A DNA stretch of 64,000 nt from Lepidurus packardi (Eukaryota; Arthropoda; Branchiopoda; Notostraca; Triopsidae). Below the pieces are notes generated by a model. It was not told the origin of the DNA and ran no database searches. It worked only from the letters and a program-made list of their open reading frames with translations. Below, one piece after another: positions 47,744-56,936 of the stretch (positions within the stretch are counted from its first letter, which is position 1; the number at the start of each line of letters is the position of its first letter). A program made the translations under genes and the position numbers. The DNA lies in NCBI GenBank assembly GCA_023053545.1, contig JAKZAN010000055.1, positions 248,001 to 312,000 on the forward strand, read 5' to 3'.

Positions 47744-48685
47744 TTGAAAGTATACAATTCCATATCAGAATTTAATGCCAACCGAAAAACAGTAGCCACC
47801 ATTGGCACTTTTGACGGTGTGCACATTGGTCACCAAAAAATTATCCAGCGGCTAATTGAAGACGCAAAATCGCAGGGTTTGGAAAGTGTCATCCTAACAT
47901 TTTTTCCACATCCACGCATGGTCTTGTCTCAAAAAAACGACATCAAACTGCTCAATACTATTGATGAAAAAGTATCACTGCTAGAGACGCTTGGACTGGA
48001 TCATTTGATTATTCATCCTTTCGACGACTACTTTGCAAACCTATCGCCAGAAAATTTCGTTAAAAACGTTCTCGTTGAATCTTTACAAATAAAAAAAATA
48101 ATTCTAGGCTACGATCACCGATTCGGAAAAGGTCGCGCAGCGGGCATGGACGAATTGCTACAGTTTGGAGAAGAATTCAGCTTCGACGTAGAGCAGATAT
48201 CTGCCGAACAAATAGAGGCCGTTTCAGTGAGTTCTACCAAAATTCGGGCCGCGCTGGAGCGAGGTGATATTGCACAAGCAAACAACTACTTGGGATACAA
48301 ATACTTTTTTACAGGAACGGTCGTGACTGGAAAAAAATTAGGACGAACCATCGGTTTTCCTACTGCGAATTTGCAAATAAACATTCCGTATAAATTAATT
48401 CCCGGCAATGGCGTATATTTCGTCCAGGGATTTGTTGGTATTGAGCCATACTTTGGCATGCTAAATATCGGCACAAATCCCACGGTTGATGGCCATAAAC
48501 AATCAATCGAAGTACACTTTTTCGACTTTAATAAAGACATTTACGGGCAGGAAGTGACCATCTCAATAGTAGAAAAATTGCGCGACGAGCAAAAATTTGA
48601 ATCACTCGCAGACCTTACGAACCAACTGAAAATCGACGAAAATACTTGCCGAGATATTATAAAAAACAGCCTTCACGCTTCATAA
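47744..48685 (+). CDS. ribF: Bifunctional riboflavin kinase/FAD synthetase
   Basis: Converts riboflavin to FMN and then FAD. The N-terminal FAD synthetase domain has TIGTFDGVHIGHQKII and the nucleotidyl-transfer region FGKGRAAGMDELLQ/VSSTKIRAAL. The C-terminal flavokinase domain has GRTIGFPTANL and NIGTNPTVDG. 313 residues. The start is TTG (47744, LKVYNS). No ATG in frame precedes the conserved IGTFDGVHIGH motif closely enough, and the promoter box lies just upstream, so a TTG start is the best reading. Confidence 0.94.
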   Translation: MKVYNSISEFNANRKTVATIGTFDGVHIGHQKIIQRLIEDAKSQGLESVILTFFPHPRMVLSQKNDIKLLNTIDEKVSLLETLGLDHLIIHPFDDYFANLSPENFVKNVLVESLQIKKIILGYDHRFGKGRAAGMDELLQFGEEFSFDVEQISAEQIEAVSVSSTKIRAALERGDIAQANNYLGYKYFFTGTVVTGKKLGRTIGFPTANLQINIPYKLIPGNGVYFVQGFVGIEPYFGMLNIGTNPTVDGHKQSIEVHFFDFNKDIYGQEVTISIVEKLRDEQKFESLADLTNQLKIDENTCRDIIKNSLHAS

Positions 48686-48767
48686 ATTTATACTAAAAAC
48701 TTCACTTAGAACATCATATTCTTTAAATTTATAAAACGAACATTTTCGCTAATCTAAATTTAAAGTT

Positions 48768-49220
48768 ATGCAATTCAAAAGAGAGTTTATCAATGGATTT
48801 ATTATTTTTCTGCTCATTGGAATTTACTTTTTAATATTAGAGTTAGCAGGTCTTGCAGACGAGTTCTATCTGCGAATTCTAAATGCTGGCTTTGTGGCCT
48901 ATGGCGTTAATCGGACTATTAAAGGGAATTACGAAGCAGGTGTCCGCGGGTATTTTACGAATTTTCTAGGGGCAATTATGACCTCGATGATTGGTGCAAT
49001 CTTGAGCATTACGGTGCTGGTTTTGTATGTTGAATATAAAGGTGGAGTAGCATACTTAACGAAACTGGCAGATACTTTTATATTTGGCGGCGGTGAACTA
49101 ACCATTCCACAATATATCGCCGGACTACTTCTTGAATCGGCAGCTGCTTCGTTGTCCGTTTCATTTGTAATGATGCAATATTGGAAAAGCAAAGTCGAAA
49201 TGATTAATAAAGTGAATTGA
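48768..49220 (+). CDS. DUF4199-like four-helix membrane protein
   Basis: 150 residues with four hydrophobic helices (FIIFLLIGIYFLILELAGL, ILNAGFVAYGVN, AIMTSMIGAILSITVLVLY, QYIAGLLLESAAASLSVSFVM) and a short polar loop GGGELTIPQ between the last two. It resembles the DUF4199 membrane family by size and topology, which is an inference. Function unknown. It stands alone between ribF and bioB. Confidence 0.65.
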   Translation: MQFKREFINGFIIFLLIGIYFLILELAGLADEFYLRILNAGFVAYGVNRTIKGNYEAGVRGYFTNFLGAIMTSMIGAILSITVLVLYVEYKGGVAYLTKLADTFIFGGGELTIPQYIAGLLLESAAASLSVSFVMMQYWKSKVEMINKVN

Positions 49221-49337
49221 TCGCAAAAGTCCAGATTCCAAATTGCGAGAATTTTTTATTTTAAACAAGACCGCCTCAAAAAAAGTCCTTTTTACTTAAA
49301 GTCTAATTGCCTACTTTTGACGTCTAAATTCGAGTAG

Positions 49338-50420
49338 ATGACAACAATCAAACATAACTGGACAAAAGAAGAGATTATCGCAATTTACAACAAGCCTATT
49401 ATGGATTTATTGTATGAAGCGGCTACAATTCATCGGGAACACCACGATCCAAATGTGGTTCAGGTTTCTACATTATTATCGATTAAAACTGGAGGATGTC
49501 CTGAAGATTGTGGTTATTGTCCGCAAGCTGCACGATATCATACTGATATAACCGGAAACGATTTGATGTCGGTTCAGCAAGTAAAAGCACAAGCACTTCG
49601 AGCAAAATCTAGCGGATCATCGCGCGTTTGCATGGGCGCTGCATGGCGAAACGTGAAAGATGGCGAAGAATTTGACCAAGTTCTGGAAATGGTTCGCACC
49701 ATCAACAAGCTGGATATGGAAGTTTGTTGCACACTTGGAATGATTACCGAAAATCAAGCGCAACGATTGGCAGAAGCTGGTTTATATGCCTACAACCATA
49801 ACCTGGACACTTCAGAAGATTATTATAAAGAAGTAATTTCGACCAGAGGTTTCGAAGACCGTTTGGAAACGATTGCAAATGTTCGTAAAACGAATGTAAC
49901 GGTTTGCAGCGGCGGAATTATCGGAATGGGCGAAAGCATCGAAGACCGTGCTGGCATGTTGGTCGCACTTTCAACTTTAGATCCTCAGCCTGAATCAGTG
50001 CCAATTAACGCGCTTGTAGCCGTTGAAGGTACGCCGTTAGAAGATGAAAAGCCAGTTGAAATTTGGGAGATGATTAGAATGGTAGCAACCACCCGCATAA
50101 TCATGCCAGAAACCCAAGTGCGCCTTTCTGCAGGACGTATGAACATGAATCGTGAAGGCCAAGCAATGTGTTTCTTTGCTGGTGCAAACTCAATTTTTGC
50201 AGGCGACAAATTGCTTACAACGCCAAATCCAGATGTTAACGAAGACATGAAAATGTTTGAATTGTTAGGTCTTAAACCACAAAAGCCCTTTACTAAAGTT
50301 TCGCAGCCCGCGACAGTTGAGGCAGCCGACTCACAATTCCATCCACTAGGCGAAAAACCAAAATGGTCACGTCCCGGACATACAATTGATCGGAATCTGG
50401 AAGCCTCAGGAAAAAAATAA
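49338..50420 (+). CDS. bioB: Biotin synthase
   Basis: Radical SAM enzyme inserting sulfur into dethiobiotin. The SAM cluster ligands are Cys54, Cys58 and Cys61 (GGCPEDCGYCPQ). Further family motifs are CMGAAWRNVKDGEEF, YNHNLDTSEDYYKEV and CSGGIIGMGES, with the Arg-containing RLSAGRMNM for the second cluster. 360 residues. It is transcribed away from the other bio genes, which lie on the minus strand further on. A TACTTTTG box is at 49312-49319. A terminator follows. Confidence 0.96.
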   Translation: MTTIKHNWTKEEIIAIYNKPIMDLLYEAATIHREHHDPNVVQVSTLLSIKTGGCPEDCGYCPQAARYHTDITGNDLMSVQQVKAQALRAKSSGSSRVCMGAAWRNVKDGEEFDQVLEMVRTINKLDMEVCCTLGMITENQAQRLAEAGLYAYNHNLDTSEDYYKEVISTRGFEDRLETIANVRKTNVTVCSGGIIGMGESIEDRAGMLVALSTLDPQPESVPINALVAVEGTPLEDEKPVEIWEMIRMVATTRIIMPETQVRLSAGRMNMNREGQAMCFFAGANSIFAGDKLLTTPNPDVNEDMKMFELLGLKPQKPFTKVSQPATVEAADSQFHPLGEKPKWSRPGHTIDRNLEASGKK

Positions 50421-50429
50421 AAAATTATT

Positions 50430-50458
50430 AAAAGCACTATTTATCTGGTGCTTTTTTT
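50430..50458 (+). terminator. Terminator of bioB
   Basis: AAAGCAC and GTGCTTT pair around a 10-nt loop and are followed by a T run. Confidence 0.75.
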
Positions 50459-50483
50459 ATTTTTATCAGTCTAAACTACAACC

Positions 50484-50958
50484 ATGAACGCACCAGTAAT
50501 TACAAAAGATTTGGCGCAAAAAAAGCTGGAGCACTATTGTTCCTACCAAGATCGTTGCCATAAGGAAGTTACTGAGAAGCTGCGAGAATATAAAATATAC
50601 GGAAATGAAGCAGACGAAATCATTGTGCAGTTAATCGCGGACAACTATTTAAATGAGGAACGATTTGCATGTAGTTTTGCAAGAGGTAAATTCCGAATCA
50701 AAAACTGGGGGGAAAGTCAGAATTGTCCGTGAATTGAAACAGCGCGAAATATCAACAACGCTTATTAATCTTGCCTTGAAAGAGATTTCCAGCGAAGAAT
50801 ACACGACAGGATTTCACAAATTAGCCGACAAATTATGGGATTCGCTGCGAACCGTAAACGGTGCTGCAAAAAACAAAAAGTTTTGCGATTACCTGATGCG
50901 CAAAGGCTTTGAAAATGATCTTATTTTTGAGAAATTAAAAGACCAACAGTCATTGTGA
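50484..50958 (+). pseudogene. recX: RecX-family regulator, one apparent frameshift
   Basis: RecX modulates RecA filaments. The first frame encodes the N-terminal helices (LEHYCSYQDRCHKEVTEKLREY...YLNEERFACSFARGKFRIKNWG) and stops soon after the GGGGGG run at 50707-50712. The rest (KVRIVRELKQREISTTLINLALKEI...) is in another frame. With one G fewer the two halves would join in the family's normal order and give about 157 residues. A single homopolymer lesion with everything else conserved is more likely to be a read error than decay, but either is possible. It converges on the ketosynthase gene. Confidence 0.8.
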
Positions 50959-50966
50959 AATGAAAT

Positions 50967-52124
50967 TTAACTCGGTTGTTCCAATAAAATACTCACCGCA
51001 TTTCCGCCAAATCCAACTGCATTCACTAAAATTCTGCGAATGCCTCCCACCTGATTTTCATTTTGAATAAACGGCACTGGAATAAACAATTGCGTTTGAA
51101 ACATCAACAAAGCCATTTCAATACTCAACATGCCTGAAGCTCCAAATGTGTGGCCAATTTTCCACTTATTGGAAGTTAGCAACGGTGTTTTTACACCGAA
51201 AACATGTCGAATTGCATTTAATTCTGATTTGTCGCCAGCGATTGTGCCAGGAGCATGCATGACAATTACATCAACAGATTCTGGACTAATTCCGTCTAAC
51301 GCCATAGCCATACTTTTTTGAAAGCAAATTGCATCCGACGAAATTGAAATAGAATGCTGCAAGATTTCTGTCGCATAGCCAACTCCAATCACATACGCAA
51401 GTGCATTTGATACCTTTCCCCTCTCCAAACAAGCCATTGCGGCACCTTCTCCAAGCACCATCGTGTTCTGGGTCTTTTCGAGATCCAGAGTTCTACAGGG
51501 ATATTCATCCCGGCTCCGGCTGTATATTTTCAAGGCTTGCATTTGTGCAATCGTAAAACGCGTTAATGGTGCTTCACTCCCACCCACTAAAAACCGTTCG
51601 GCCATGCCAGAGTTGAGCCACGCAATGCCGTTCAGCAGTGCATGCAATGCCGTCGAACAAGTAATAGAATGTGAGATTTCAGGGCCAGATGTTTGCAAAT
51701 CATGCGCCACCCAACTTGAAATATTGCCCAGAGTGGTGGTTGGCGAGGACAAAACGCCAACTTTATTTGTAGACAGGAATTCTGCATGCGACTTTTCGAA
51801 CAAATTGGTGGCGCCGCGAGAGGATCCAATGTTAATGCCAAAGTCTTTGCTTTCCCAACCAGATTGCGAAACTGCCTGACGTGAAGCCAATATTGCATAT
51901 AATACCGACTGGTCTAATGGCTTATATTTTATGTCTGAATCCCTTAAAAGCGCTATTTCCTGTTTTGCTTCTTCCGCTAAGTAGGCTGCAGAAACGACAC
52001 CAACCTCTGTCTGAAAGTCTTCGAAGCAAGTCTGCAATGATTCGTAAGCCTTTGCAACTGCAACAGGCGAATTTCCAAGCGGCGAAATAGAGGCTAATGC
52101 GGTAATTGAAATCGGATTTTTCAA
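50967..52124 (-). CDS. Beta-ketoacyl synthase in the biotin cluster
   Basis: Elongating-type (FabF-like) ketosynthase with the full Cys-His-His triad: Cys156 in SITCSTALHALLNG, His290 in VIVMHAPGTIAGD and His325 in KIGHTFGASGML. The nucleophile elbow, GEGAAM and the C-terminal NAVGFGGNAVSILL fit the thiolase fold. 385 residues, about 25 shorter than FabF. Its place next to the SET-domain gene, bioA, bioD and bioF suggests a part in making the pimeloyl moiety, but this is inferred from position alone. A TATTTTTG box at 52141-52148 could give it a promoter of its own. Confidence 0.85.
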   Translation of the reverse strand: MKNPISITALASISPLGNSPVAVAKAYESLQTCFEDFQTEVGVVSAAYLAEEAKQEIALLRDSDIKYKPLDQSVLYAILASRQAVSQSGWESKDFGINIGSSRGATNLFEKSHAEFLSTNKVGVLSSPTTTLGNISSWVAHDLQTSGPEISHSITCSTALHALLNGIAWLNSGMAERFLVGGSEAPLTRFTIAQMQALKIYSRSRDEYPCRTLDLEKTQNTMVLGEGAAMACLERGKVSNALAYVIGVGYATEILQHSISISSDAICFQKSMAMALDGISPESVDVIVMHAPGTIAGDKSELNAIRHVFGVKTPLLTSNKWKIGHTFGASGMLSIEMALLMFQTQLFIPVPFIQNENQVGGIRRILVNAVGFGGNAVSILLEQPS

Positions 52125-52205
52125 CAGGTTTAATTTTGTACAAAAATAAGGCGGTAAATTTCAAATTCGCCATCATATTCAATAAAATCAACCACTAATT
52201 ATATT

Positions 52206-52805
52206 TTAAGCCGAAATTTTATGTGGATTAAAGTAGCAGGTCAATAATGATTTCAATTGTTTATTATCCCTGCAAGCTGTTTCAAATTCACGCCAAGTTT
52301 CAGCATCTATAAATTTTTGCAACGGCTGCTCAACTTGAAACATCTTCGGCAAATTTCTCCTTATCGCAGCGTCATATTCTTCATAATAATGCAACAAATC
52401 GTCCGGATAAACAACCTTACGCTCCGTGCCCTCATCAACTACTTCAAAAGGTTCGGCAACATTCAAGTATCCATAATCATCCGTAAGCTGTTCGCCAGGG
52501 TGAATATCCCGAATTGCAATCTCAAAGTCGTATGCAGTAGACATGCACGAAGGTGTAAAACTATGGTTCACAAACTTCGCGTTATCCCAGCACAAGATAC
52601 GATTCCCAACACCATTTGTAAAGCAATAAGTCTCCAAATATTCGCTCATTAATGGCGAAAGCGACGCTGTTCTTTCAGGCGTGAATATCTGATCGAGCTC
52701 ATCTTGAACCCACGTTACAGTGCCTTTTGGGATAAATTTCGTTGCTACTACACCATAACCTATTTCATTGCTTATAAATCGAAGTTCCGTATCGGGATGA
52801 ATCAT
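52206..52805 (-). CDS. SET-domain protein (putative protein-lysine methyltransferase)
   Basis: 199 residues with a SET domain. The N-terminal SAM-binding strand is GYGVVATKFIPKGTV. The pseudoknot motif is WDNAKFVNHSFTPSC (Asn80, His81), and GEQLTDDYGYLN (Tyr111) is the catalytic end. The usual post-SET Cys cluster is absent and the C-terminal 80 residues are helical. It lies between bioA and the ketosynthase on the same strand with short gaps, and so is probably in the biotin transcript. The substrate is unknown; a link to biotin is guilt by association. Confidence 0.85.
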   Translation of the reverse strand: MIHPDTELRFISNEIGYGVVATKFIPKGTVTWVQDELDQIFTPERTASLSPLMSEYLETYCFTNGVGNRILCWDNAKFVNHSFTPSCMSTAYDFEIAIRDIHPGEQLTDDYGYLNVAEPFEVVDEGTERKVVYPDDLLHYYEEYDAAIRRNLPKMFQVEQPLQKFIDAETWREFETACRDNKQLKSLLTCYFNPHKISA

Positions 52806-52843
52806 TTTTAAAATATTTTTTGCGGATTATTTTCCACATAAAA

Positions 52844-54119
52844 TTATTCTATTTCCGCCAAGGCACGTTCTATGATTTCGTAGATTTTACCCAACTGCGC
52901 ATCTGAAATTATATAAGGCGGCAGTACGTAAACGATGTTGCCAACTGGCCTTAAAATGATGCCATTCTCAATAAAAAACTTATACAATCTGTTTCTAAAA
53001 CCGCCGTAATAACTAATTACTTCAGAAGTTTCAATTTCCAACGCAAAAATAATTCCCGTCACTCGGGTCGTAACCACGCGAGAATTCGACTTGATTTTCG
53101 CTTGGAATTCCAAATGCCGTTTGTTGATTCTGGCTATATTCTGGAACGTCTCAGGCTGCTGCAACAATTCGATAGAAGCCAATGCAGCTGCGCAGCCCCG
53201 TTGGATTTGCTGTGAAAGTGTGACCGTGAAACAGCGCTTGATTGATATCATCGCTGTAAAATCCGTCGTAAATTTCTTGTGTGAACGTAGTAATCGCCAT
53301 CGGGATTGTACCGCCTGTTAAGGCTTTAGACAAACACATCATATCAGGCAATTCGGTCAAGTAATCAGAAGCAAAAATTTTTCCAGTTTTTCCAAAGCCA
53401 GTCATGACTTCATCGGCAATGGTCAACACATTATATTCGCGACACATGGCAATCATCTGATCTAAAACGCTGGCCTCATACATCACCATTCCTGCCGCAC
53501 CCTGCACCAAAGGTTCAAAAATAAACGATGCAACTGGCTGTTTTTGCAAAGCTGCTTCTAGCGCCAACAAACTTTCCGATTCTTTGCCCGCAACTGGTAC
53601 CGGAATCCGAATCACATCAATAAACATGCCTTCAAAAGCTTGGGTATACAGGGAAATACCGCTTGCCGCCATAGCTGCAAAAGTGTCGCCATGAAAAGCA
53701 TCTTCTAAAGAAATTATGGTGGTTCTGATTTCACCTTTGTTGTAAAAATATTGTAAAGAGGTCTTAATCGCAACTTCAACAGCTGTAGATCCGTTGTCTG
53801 AAAAAAAGATCTTCTTCTGATTTACAGGTAAAATTTCCATCAACTTTTCGCCCAACCTAATGGCAGGTTCATGCGTGAAACCGCCAAACAGAACGTGTTC
53901 TAAAGTGGTCAACTGCCTGTAAATCGCATCGGCAATAAACCGGTTGCTGTGTCCAAACGGATTCACCCACCAAGAGGCAATCGCGTCGATATATTCTTTC
54001 CCGTTCTCATCCCAAAGCAACGCGCCTTCACCACGCACAATTGGGATTGCGGGCATCGCTGTTTTATGCTGCGTATAGGGATGCCACAACATCGCGAGGT
54101 CTTTTTCTTGTAAAGTCAT
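52844..54119 (-). pseudogene. bioA: Adenosylmethionine-8-amino-7-oxononanoate aminotransferase, one apparent frameshift
   Basis: PLP enzyme converting KAPA to DAPA in biotin synthesis. The first frame has HPYTQHKTAMP, the SWWVNPFGHSN signature, IADEVMTGFGKTG and the PLP Lys265 in CLSKALTGG, and reaches HGHTFTANPTG. There the GGGG run (CCCC 53196-53199 on plus) shifts the frame. The remaining part (CAAALASIELLQQPETF...IIERALAEIE) is in another frame. One G fewer joins them into about 425 residues, the family length. All active-site residues are present and the neighbouring bio genes are intact, so sequence error is a serious alternative. The start overlaps the bioD stop. Confidence 0.85.
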
Positions 54120-54739
54120 TAGGCTAATTTCATCAGATTTTCATGGAACATTTCAGCATAATCCGCAATGACATTTTGATCAAAATAAGGCTCGTTGTTA
54201 ATTCTACCAATCATGAAAAGTCCCGTTTTCGATAGAATAATACTTTCAGTAGATGGATGTTCGTCGCCACTAAAAATTATACCGCCAATTTGAAGATTTC
54301 TGTTTTTTAATGCTTCGTATGTCAACAGCGTGTGATTGATGCTGCCCAAATAATGCCTCGAAACCAAAATAACCTTGTGGTCTGGTCGAATCAAATCCAT
54401 CACAGTTTCGGTGCTGTTTAATGGCACAAACACGCCGCCGGCGCCTTCAATGACCAAATGATTGTCGGTTTTGGGCTCCACAATATGAGCAAGGTCGATC
54501 TCGATACCGTCGATTGCAGCGGCCATGTGCGGGCTCGCAGGCGTATTCAACGCATAACTGTTGCTGTGAATAACAGTCTTCGAATTCGAAATATAGGCTT
54601 TAATTTTGTGACTGTCGGAAGTATCCAAATCGCCCGCCTGAATCGGTTTCCAATAGTCTGCTTGAAGTGATTCTGTAATAATTGATGATGCGATCGTCTT
54701 GCCAACATCCGTCGAAATACCCGTAACAAATAGCTTCAT
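54119..54739 (-). CDS. bioD: Dethiobiotin synthetase
   Basis: ATP-dependent ureido-ring closure, DAPA to dethiobiotin. The P-loop is TGISTDVGKTIASS. The substrate loop is KPIQAGD and the second conserved site is IEGAGGVFVPL. 206 residues. It overlaps the bioA start by one base. Confidence 0.95.
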   Translation of the reverse strand: MKLFVTGISTDVGKTIASSIITESLQADYWKPIQAGDLDTSDSHKIKAYISNSKTVIHSNSYALNTPASPHMAAAIDGIEIDLAHIVEPKTDNHLVIEGAGGVFVPLNSTETVMDLIRPDHKVILVSRHYLGSINHTLLTYEALKNRNLQIGGIIFSGDEHPSTESIILSKTGLFMIGRINNEPYFDQNVIADYAEMFHENLMKLA

Positions 54740-54834
54740 ACTAATATAATTTCCAAAGAATTAATTTGGCACAAAAATACGCAACGATTGCCGAAATCAC
54801 GAATTATAATGCCCGAATAAAATCATTCTCTTTT

Positions 54835-54914
54835 GGGCGTCCGGGCAGGCTTTCTGTTTCAATCTTTTTTCCGCTGCGCTACAAAAAGGATTTCCACGTC
54901 AATCCTTGACGCAT
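54835..54914. repeat. Dispersed palindromic element between bioF and bioD
   Basis: GGCAGGCTTTCTGTTTCAAT, TTTTTTCCGCTGCGCTAC, AAAAAGGATTTCCACGTCAA, TCCTTGACGC: a close copy of 18100-18182, inside the likely bio transcript. Confidence 0.7.
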
Positions 54915-54951
54915 TCTGTCTATTCTGTTCCATTAAAATTTAATATAAAAA

Positions 54952-56085
54952 TCAGAAAACACTTTTGCCAAGAAGTGTCAAAACAGACGTAATTTCCTCG
55001 AATGTGTTGTAGCTGTGCAGGCAAATGCGAAGGCGTTCTTGTCCTTCAGGAACCGTAGGCGATAAAATGGCTTTGACGTCAAAACCGTTTTGCTGCAACG
55101 TTTCAGCAATGGATTTCACTTTTTCATTTCCGGGAATAATGGCACTTTGAATAGCCGATTTTCCACGCACAAAAAGTGGACGCAAACCAAGTTGGTTGAT
55201 TTCTTGGCTGAAATGGATAATATTTGCTTGTAACTGCTGAATAGCAGGATTGCTGTTCAAATGCTCATAAGCCGCTAAAATCGTCGCAACCGAATGCGGC
55301 GGCAGTCCCGTGGTATAAATTAGACTTCGAGCGAAATTCACCAGAAAACTTTTCAATTCACTGCTGCACAAAACGGCAGCCCCGTGGCATCCTAAACCCT
55401 TTCCGAAAGTCACAATTCTAGCAAAAACTTTGTCCTGCAAATCCATGTGCTGCACCAATCCTTCGCCATTTTCTCCAAAAACGCCAATGGCATGTGCTTC
55501 GTCAATAACCAGTAAACAATCGTAGCGAGCCGAAATCTCGACCAACCGATCCAAGTGCGGGGAATCGCCGTCCATTGAAAAAACAGATTCGGTTGCGATG
55601 TATATTTCTGAATTTTCAGTTTTAAATTTTTCAATCAGCGATTCAAGTTCTTCCATATCATTATGTCCGAACTTAAACGACTTCGCATTCGACAACCTGA
55701 TGCCGTCCCGAATGGATGCGTGGCACAACTCATCAAATAAAATAATATCGTTTCGCTGCGGAACTGCGCTGAAAAATCCAACATTCGCATCATAGCCAGA
55801 ATTGAAAATTAAAGCATTTTCGGCTTTGTGAAAATTCGCAATAAAATCTTCCGTGATTTGATAAAGGTTGTGGTTACCTGATATTAAGCGCGATCCTGTA
55901 GCGCCGTTAACAGTAGATTCGCCCAAGATTATTTTCGCGCGTTCACTAATCGCAGCAGATTTTCCGAAGCCAATGTAATCATTAGATGAAAAATCAACGC
56001 CGTTCGACGCCGTTGGCAATGTTCGCAATGCATTTTGCTGCAAGCGAGCCGCTAATTTGTTTTGTAGATTCTTTGGGAAACGCAT
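54952..56085 (-). CDS. bioF: 8-amino-7-oxononanoate synthase
   Basis: PLP enzyme condensing pimeloyl thioester with L-alanine. Motifs are VDFSSNDYIGFGKS, NGATGSRLISGNHNLY, the SMDGDSPHLDRLVEI stretch, LLVIDEAHAIGVFGENGEG and the PLP Lys in IVTFGKGLGCHGAAV. 377 residues. First gene of the minus-strand bio cluster. Its promoter lies so close that the mRNA may be leaderless. Confidence 0.95.
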   Translation of the reverse strand: MRFPKNLQNKLAARLQQNALRTLPTASNGVDFSSNDYIGFGKSAAISERAKIILGESTVNGATGSRLISGNHNLYQITEDFIANFHKAENALIFNSGYDANVGFFSAVPQRNDIILFDELCHASIRDGIRLSNAKSFKFGHNDMEELESLIEKFKTENSEIYIATESVFSMDGDSPHLDRLVEISARYDCLLVIDEAHAIGVFGENGEGLVQHMDLQDKVFARIVTFGKGLGCHGAAVLCSSELKSFLVNFARSLIYTTGLPPHSVATILAAYEHLNSNPAIQQLQANIIHFSQEINQLGLRPLFVRGKSAIQSAIIPGNEKVKSIAETLQQNGFDVKAILSPTVPEGQERLRICLHSYNTFEEITSVLTLLGKSVF

Positions 56086-56089
56086 GGCG

Positions 56090-56117
56090 CAAATTTATCC
56101 AATATTTTAATGGCAAA
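56090..56117 (-). promoter_or_regulatory. Promoter of bioF, adjacent to the start codon
   Basis: Minus-strand TTTG (56114-56117), 16 bp, TAAATTTG (56090-56097). The -7 box ends 4 bp before the ATG at 56085, so transcription would start at or near the start codon. Confidence 0.5.
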
Positions 56118-56163
56118 AACACAGTGTGCGAAAGAAAAAACATTGAAAAAGGCATATTTATTA

Positions 56164-56191
56164 TTGTTTATCAATAATTTAAATATATTTG
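56164..56191 (+). promoter_or_regulatory. Promoter of the DUF2975-Xre pair
   Basis: TTG (56164-56166), 17 bp, TATATTTG (56184-56191), 23 bp before the ATG at 56215. Confidence 0.5.
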
Positions 56192-56214
56192 CTAACGCCT
56201 ATAAACCAAAAACC

Positions 56215-56718
56215 ATGAAAAAACTCAATTTCCTAAAGAATATTATAGACCTACTTTGGTATACACTTTTAATAACCGTGCCGCTCAGTATTTTAATTTG
56301 GGTTATCTCACTTTTCGGCAACGAAAACTTCGACATCCCCCTAAACATTATGGGTGAACGAATACACCTTACGTCAAATGCCGGGAAAATAGCTATGCTT
56401 CTTGCGCTACTGAACATTGCGCTTTTAACGTGCGCAGTGTATTACTTTAGAAGGTTGCTAAAGAATTTTCAAAAACTAGTCATTTTCGAAAGCGTCAACA
56501 CCAAGCTGTTCAATCTTATAGGAACTATTGTGATGGTTTCGGCGCTCGTTAGCTTTGCAACAACCTGCATCATAGCCTTGGATAAATCCGATTTTGTAAT
56601 ACAGTTTGGTTACGGCCCATCATTTTATTTGTTATCCCTGGGTTTGTTTTTTAAAGTACTAGCCGAGGTATTCGCGATCGGAAAAAGACTCAAAAGCGAA
56701 AACGAATTAACCATCTAA
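56215..56718 (+). CDS. DUF2975 membrane protein
   Basis: 168 residues with four hydrophobic helices (LWYTLLITVPLSILIWVISLFG, AMLLALLNIALLTCAVYYF, NLIGTIVMVSALVSFATTCII, FYLLSLGLFFKVLAEVFAIG), as in the DUF2975 family. The start at 56215 is preferred to the longer frame because the promoter lies between. It is followed after 11 bp by a small Xre regulator, the typical partner of this family. The pair is widespread but its function is not established. Confidence 0.85.
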   Translation: MKKLNFLKNIIDLLWYTLLITVPLSILIWVISLFGNENFDIPLNIMGERIHLTSNAGKIAMLLALLNIALLTCAVYYFRRLLKNFQKLVIFESVNTKLFNLIGTIVMVSALVSFATTCIIALDKSDFVIQFGYGPSFYLLSLGLFFKVLAEVFAIGKRLKSENELTI

Positions 56719-56729
56719 ATTCCCCCACA

Positions 56730-56936
56730 ATGCCCATCATTTTAAACCTGGACGTCATGCTGGCCAAGCGGAAAATGCGTTCGAACGAACTAGCGGATCG
56801 CATCGGAATTACGACTGCGAACCTTTCTATTTTAAAGACTGGAAAAGCGAAAGCTGTTCGGTTTTCCACGTTAGAAGCAATTTGTGATGTGTTGTCCTGC
56901 CAACCGGGCGATATCCTTGAATTTCGACCGGAATGA
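56730..56936 (+). CDS. Small Xre-type helix-turn-helix regulator
   Basis: 68-residue Cro/CI-like DNA-binding protein (LDVMLAKRKMRSNELADRIG...TTANLSILKTGKAKAVRFSTLEAICDVLSCQPGDIL), a single HTH domain of the HTH_26 type. Co-directional with the DUF2975 gene, 11 bp after it. The pairing suggests it regulates its own operon. Confidence 0.9.
   Translation: MPIILNLDVMLAKRKMRSNELADRIGITTANLSILKTGKAKAVRFSTLEAICDVLSCQPGDILEFRPE

Noticed and set aside
50700..50715. Programmed frameshift in recX
   Set aside because: There is no slippery heptamer with stimulatory structure. The same +1 homopolymer pattern recurs in unrelated genes, which points to a general cause.
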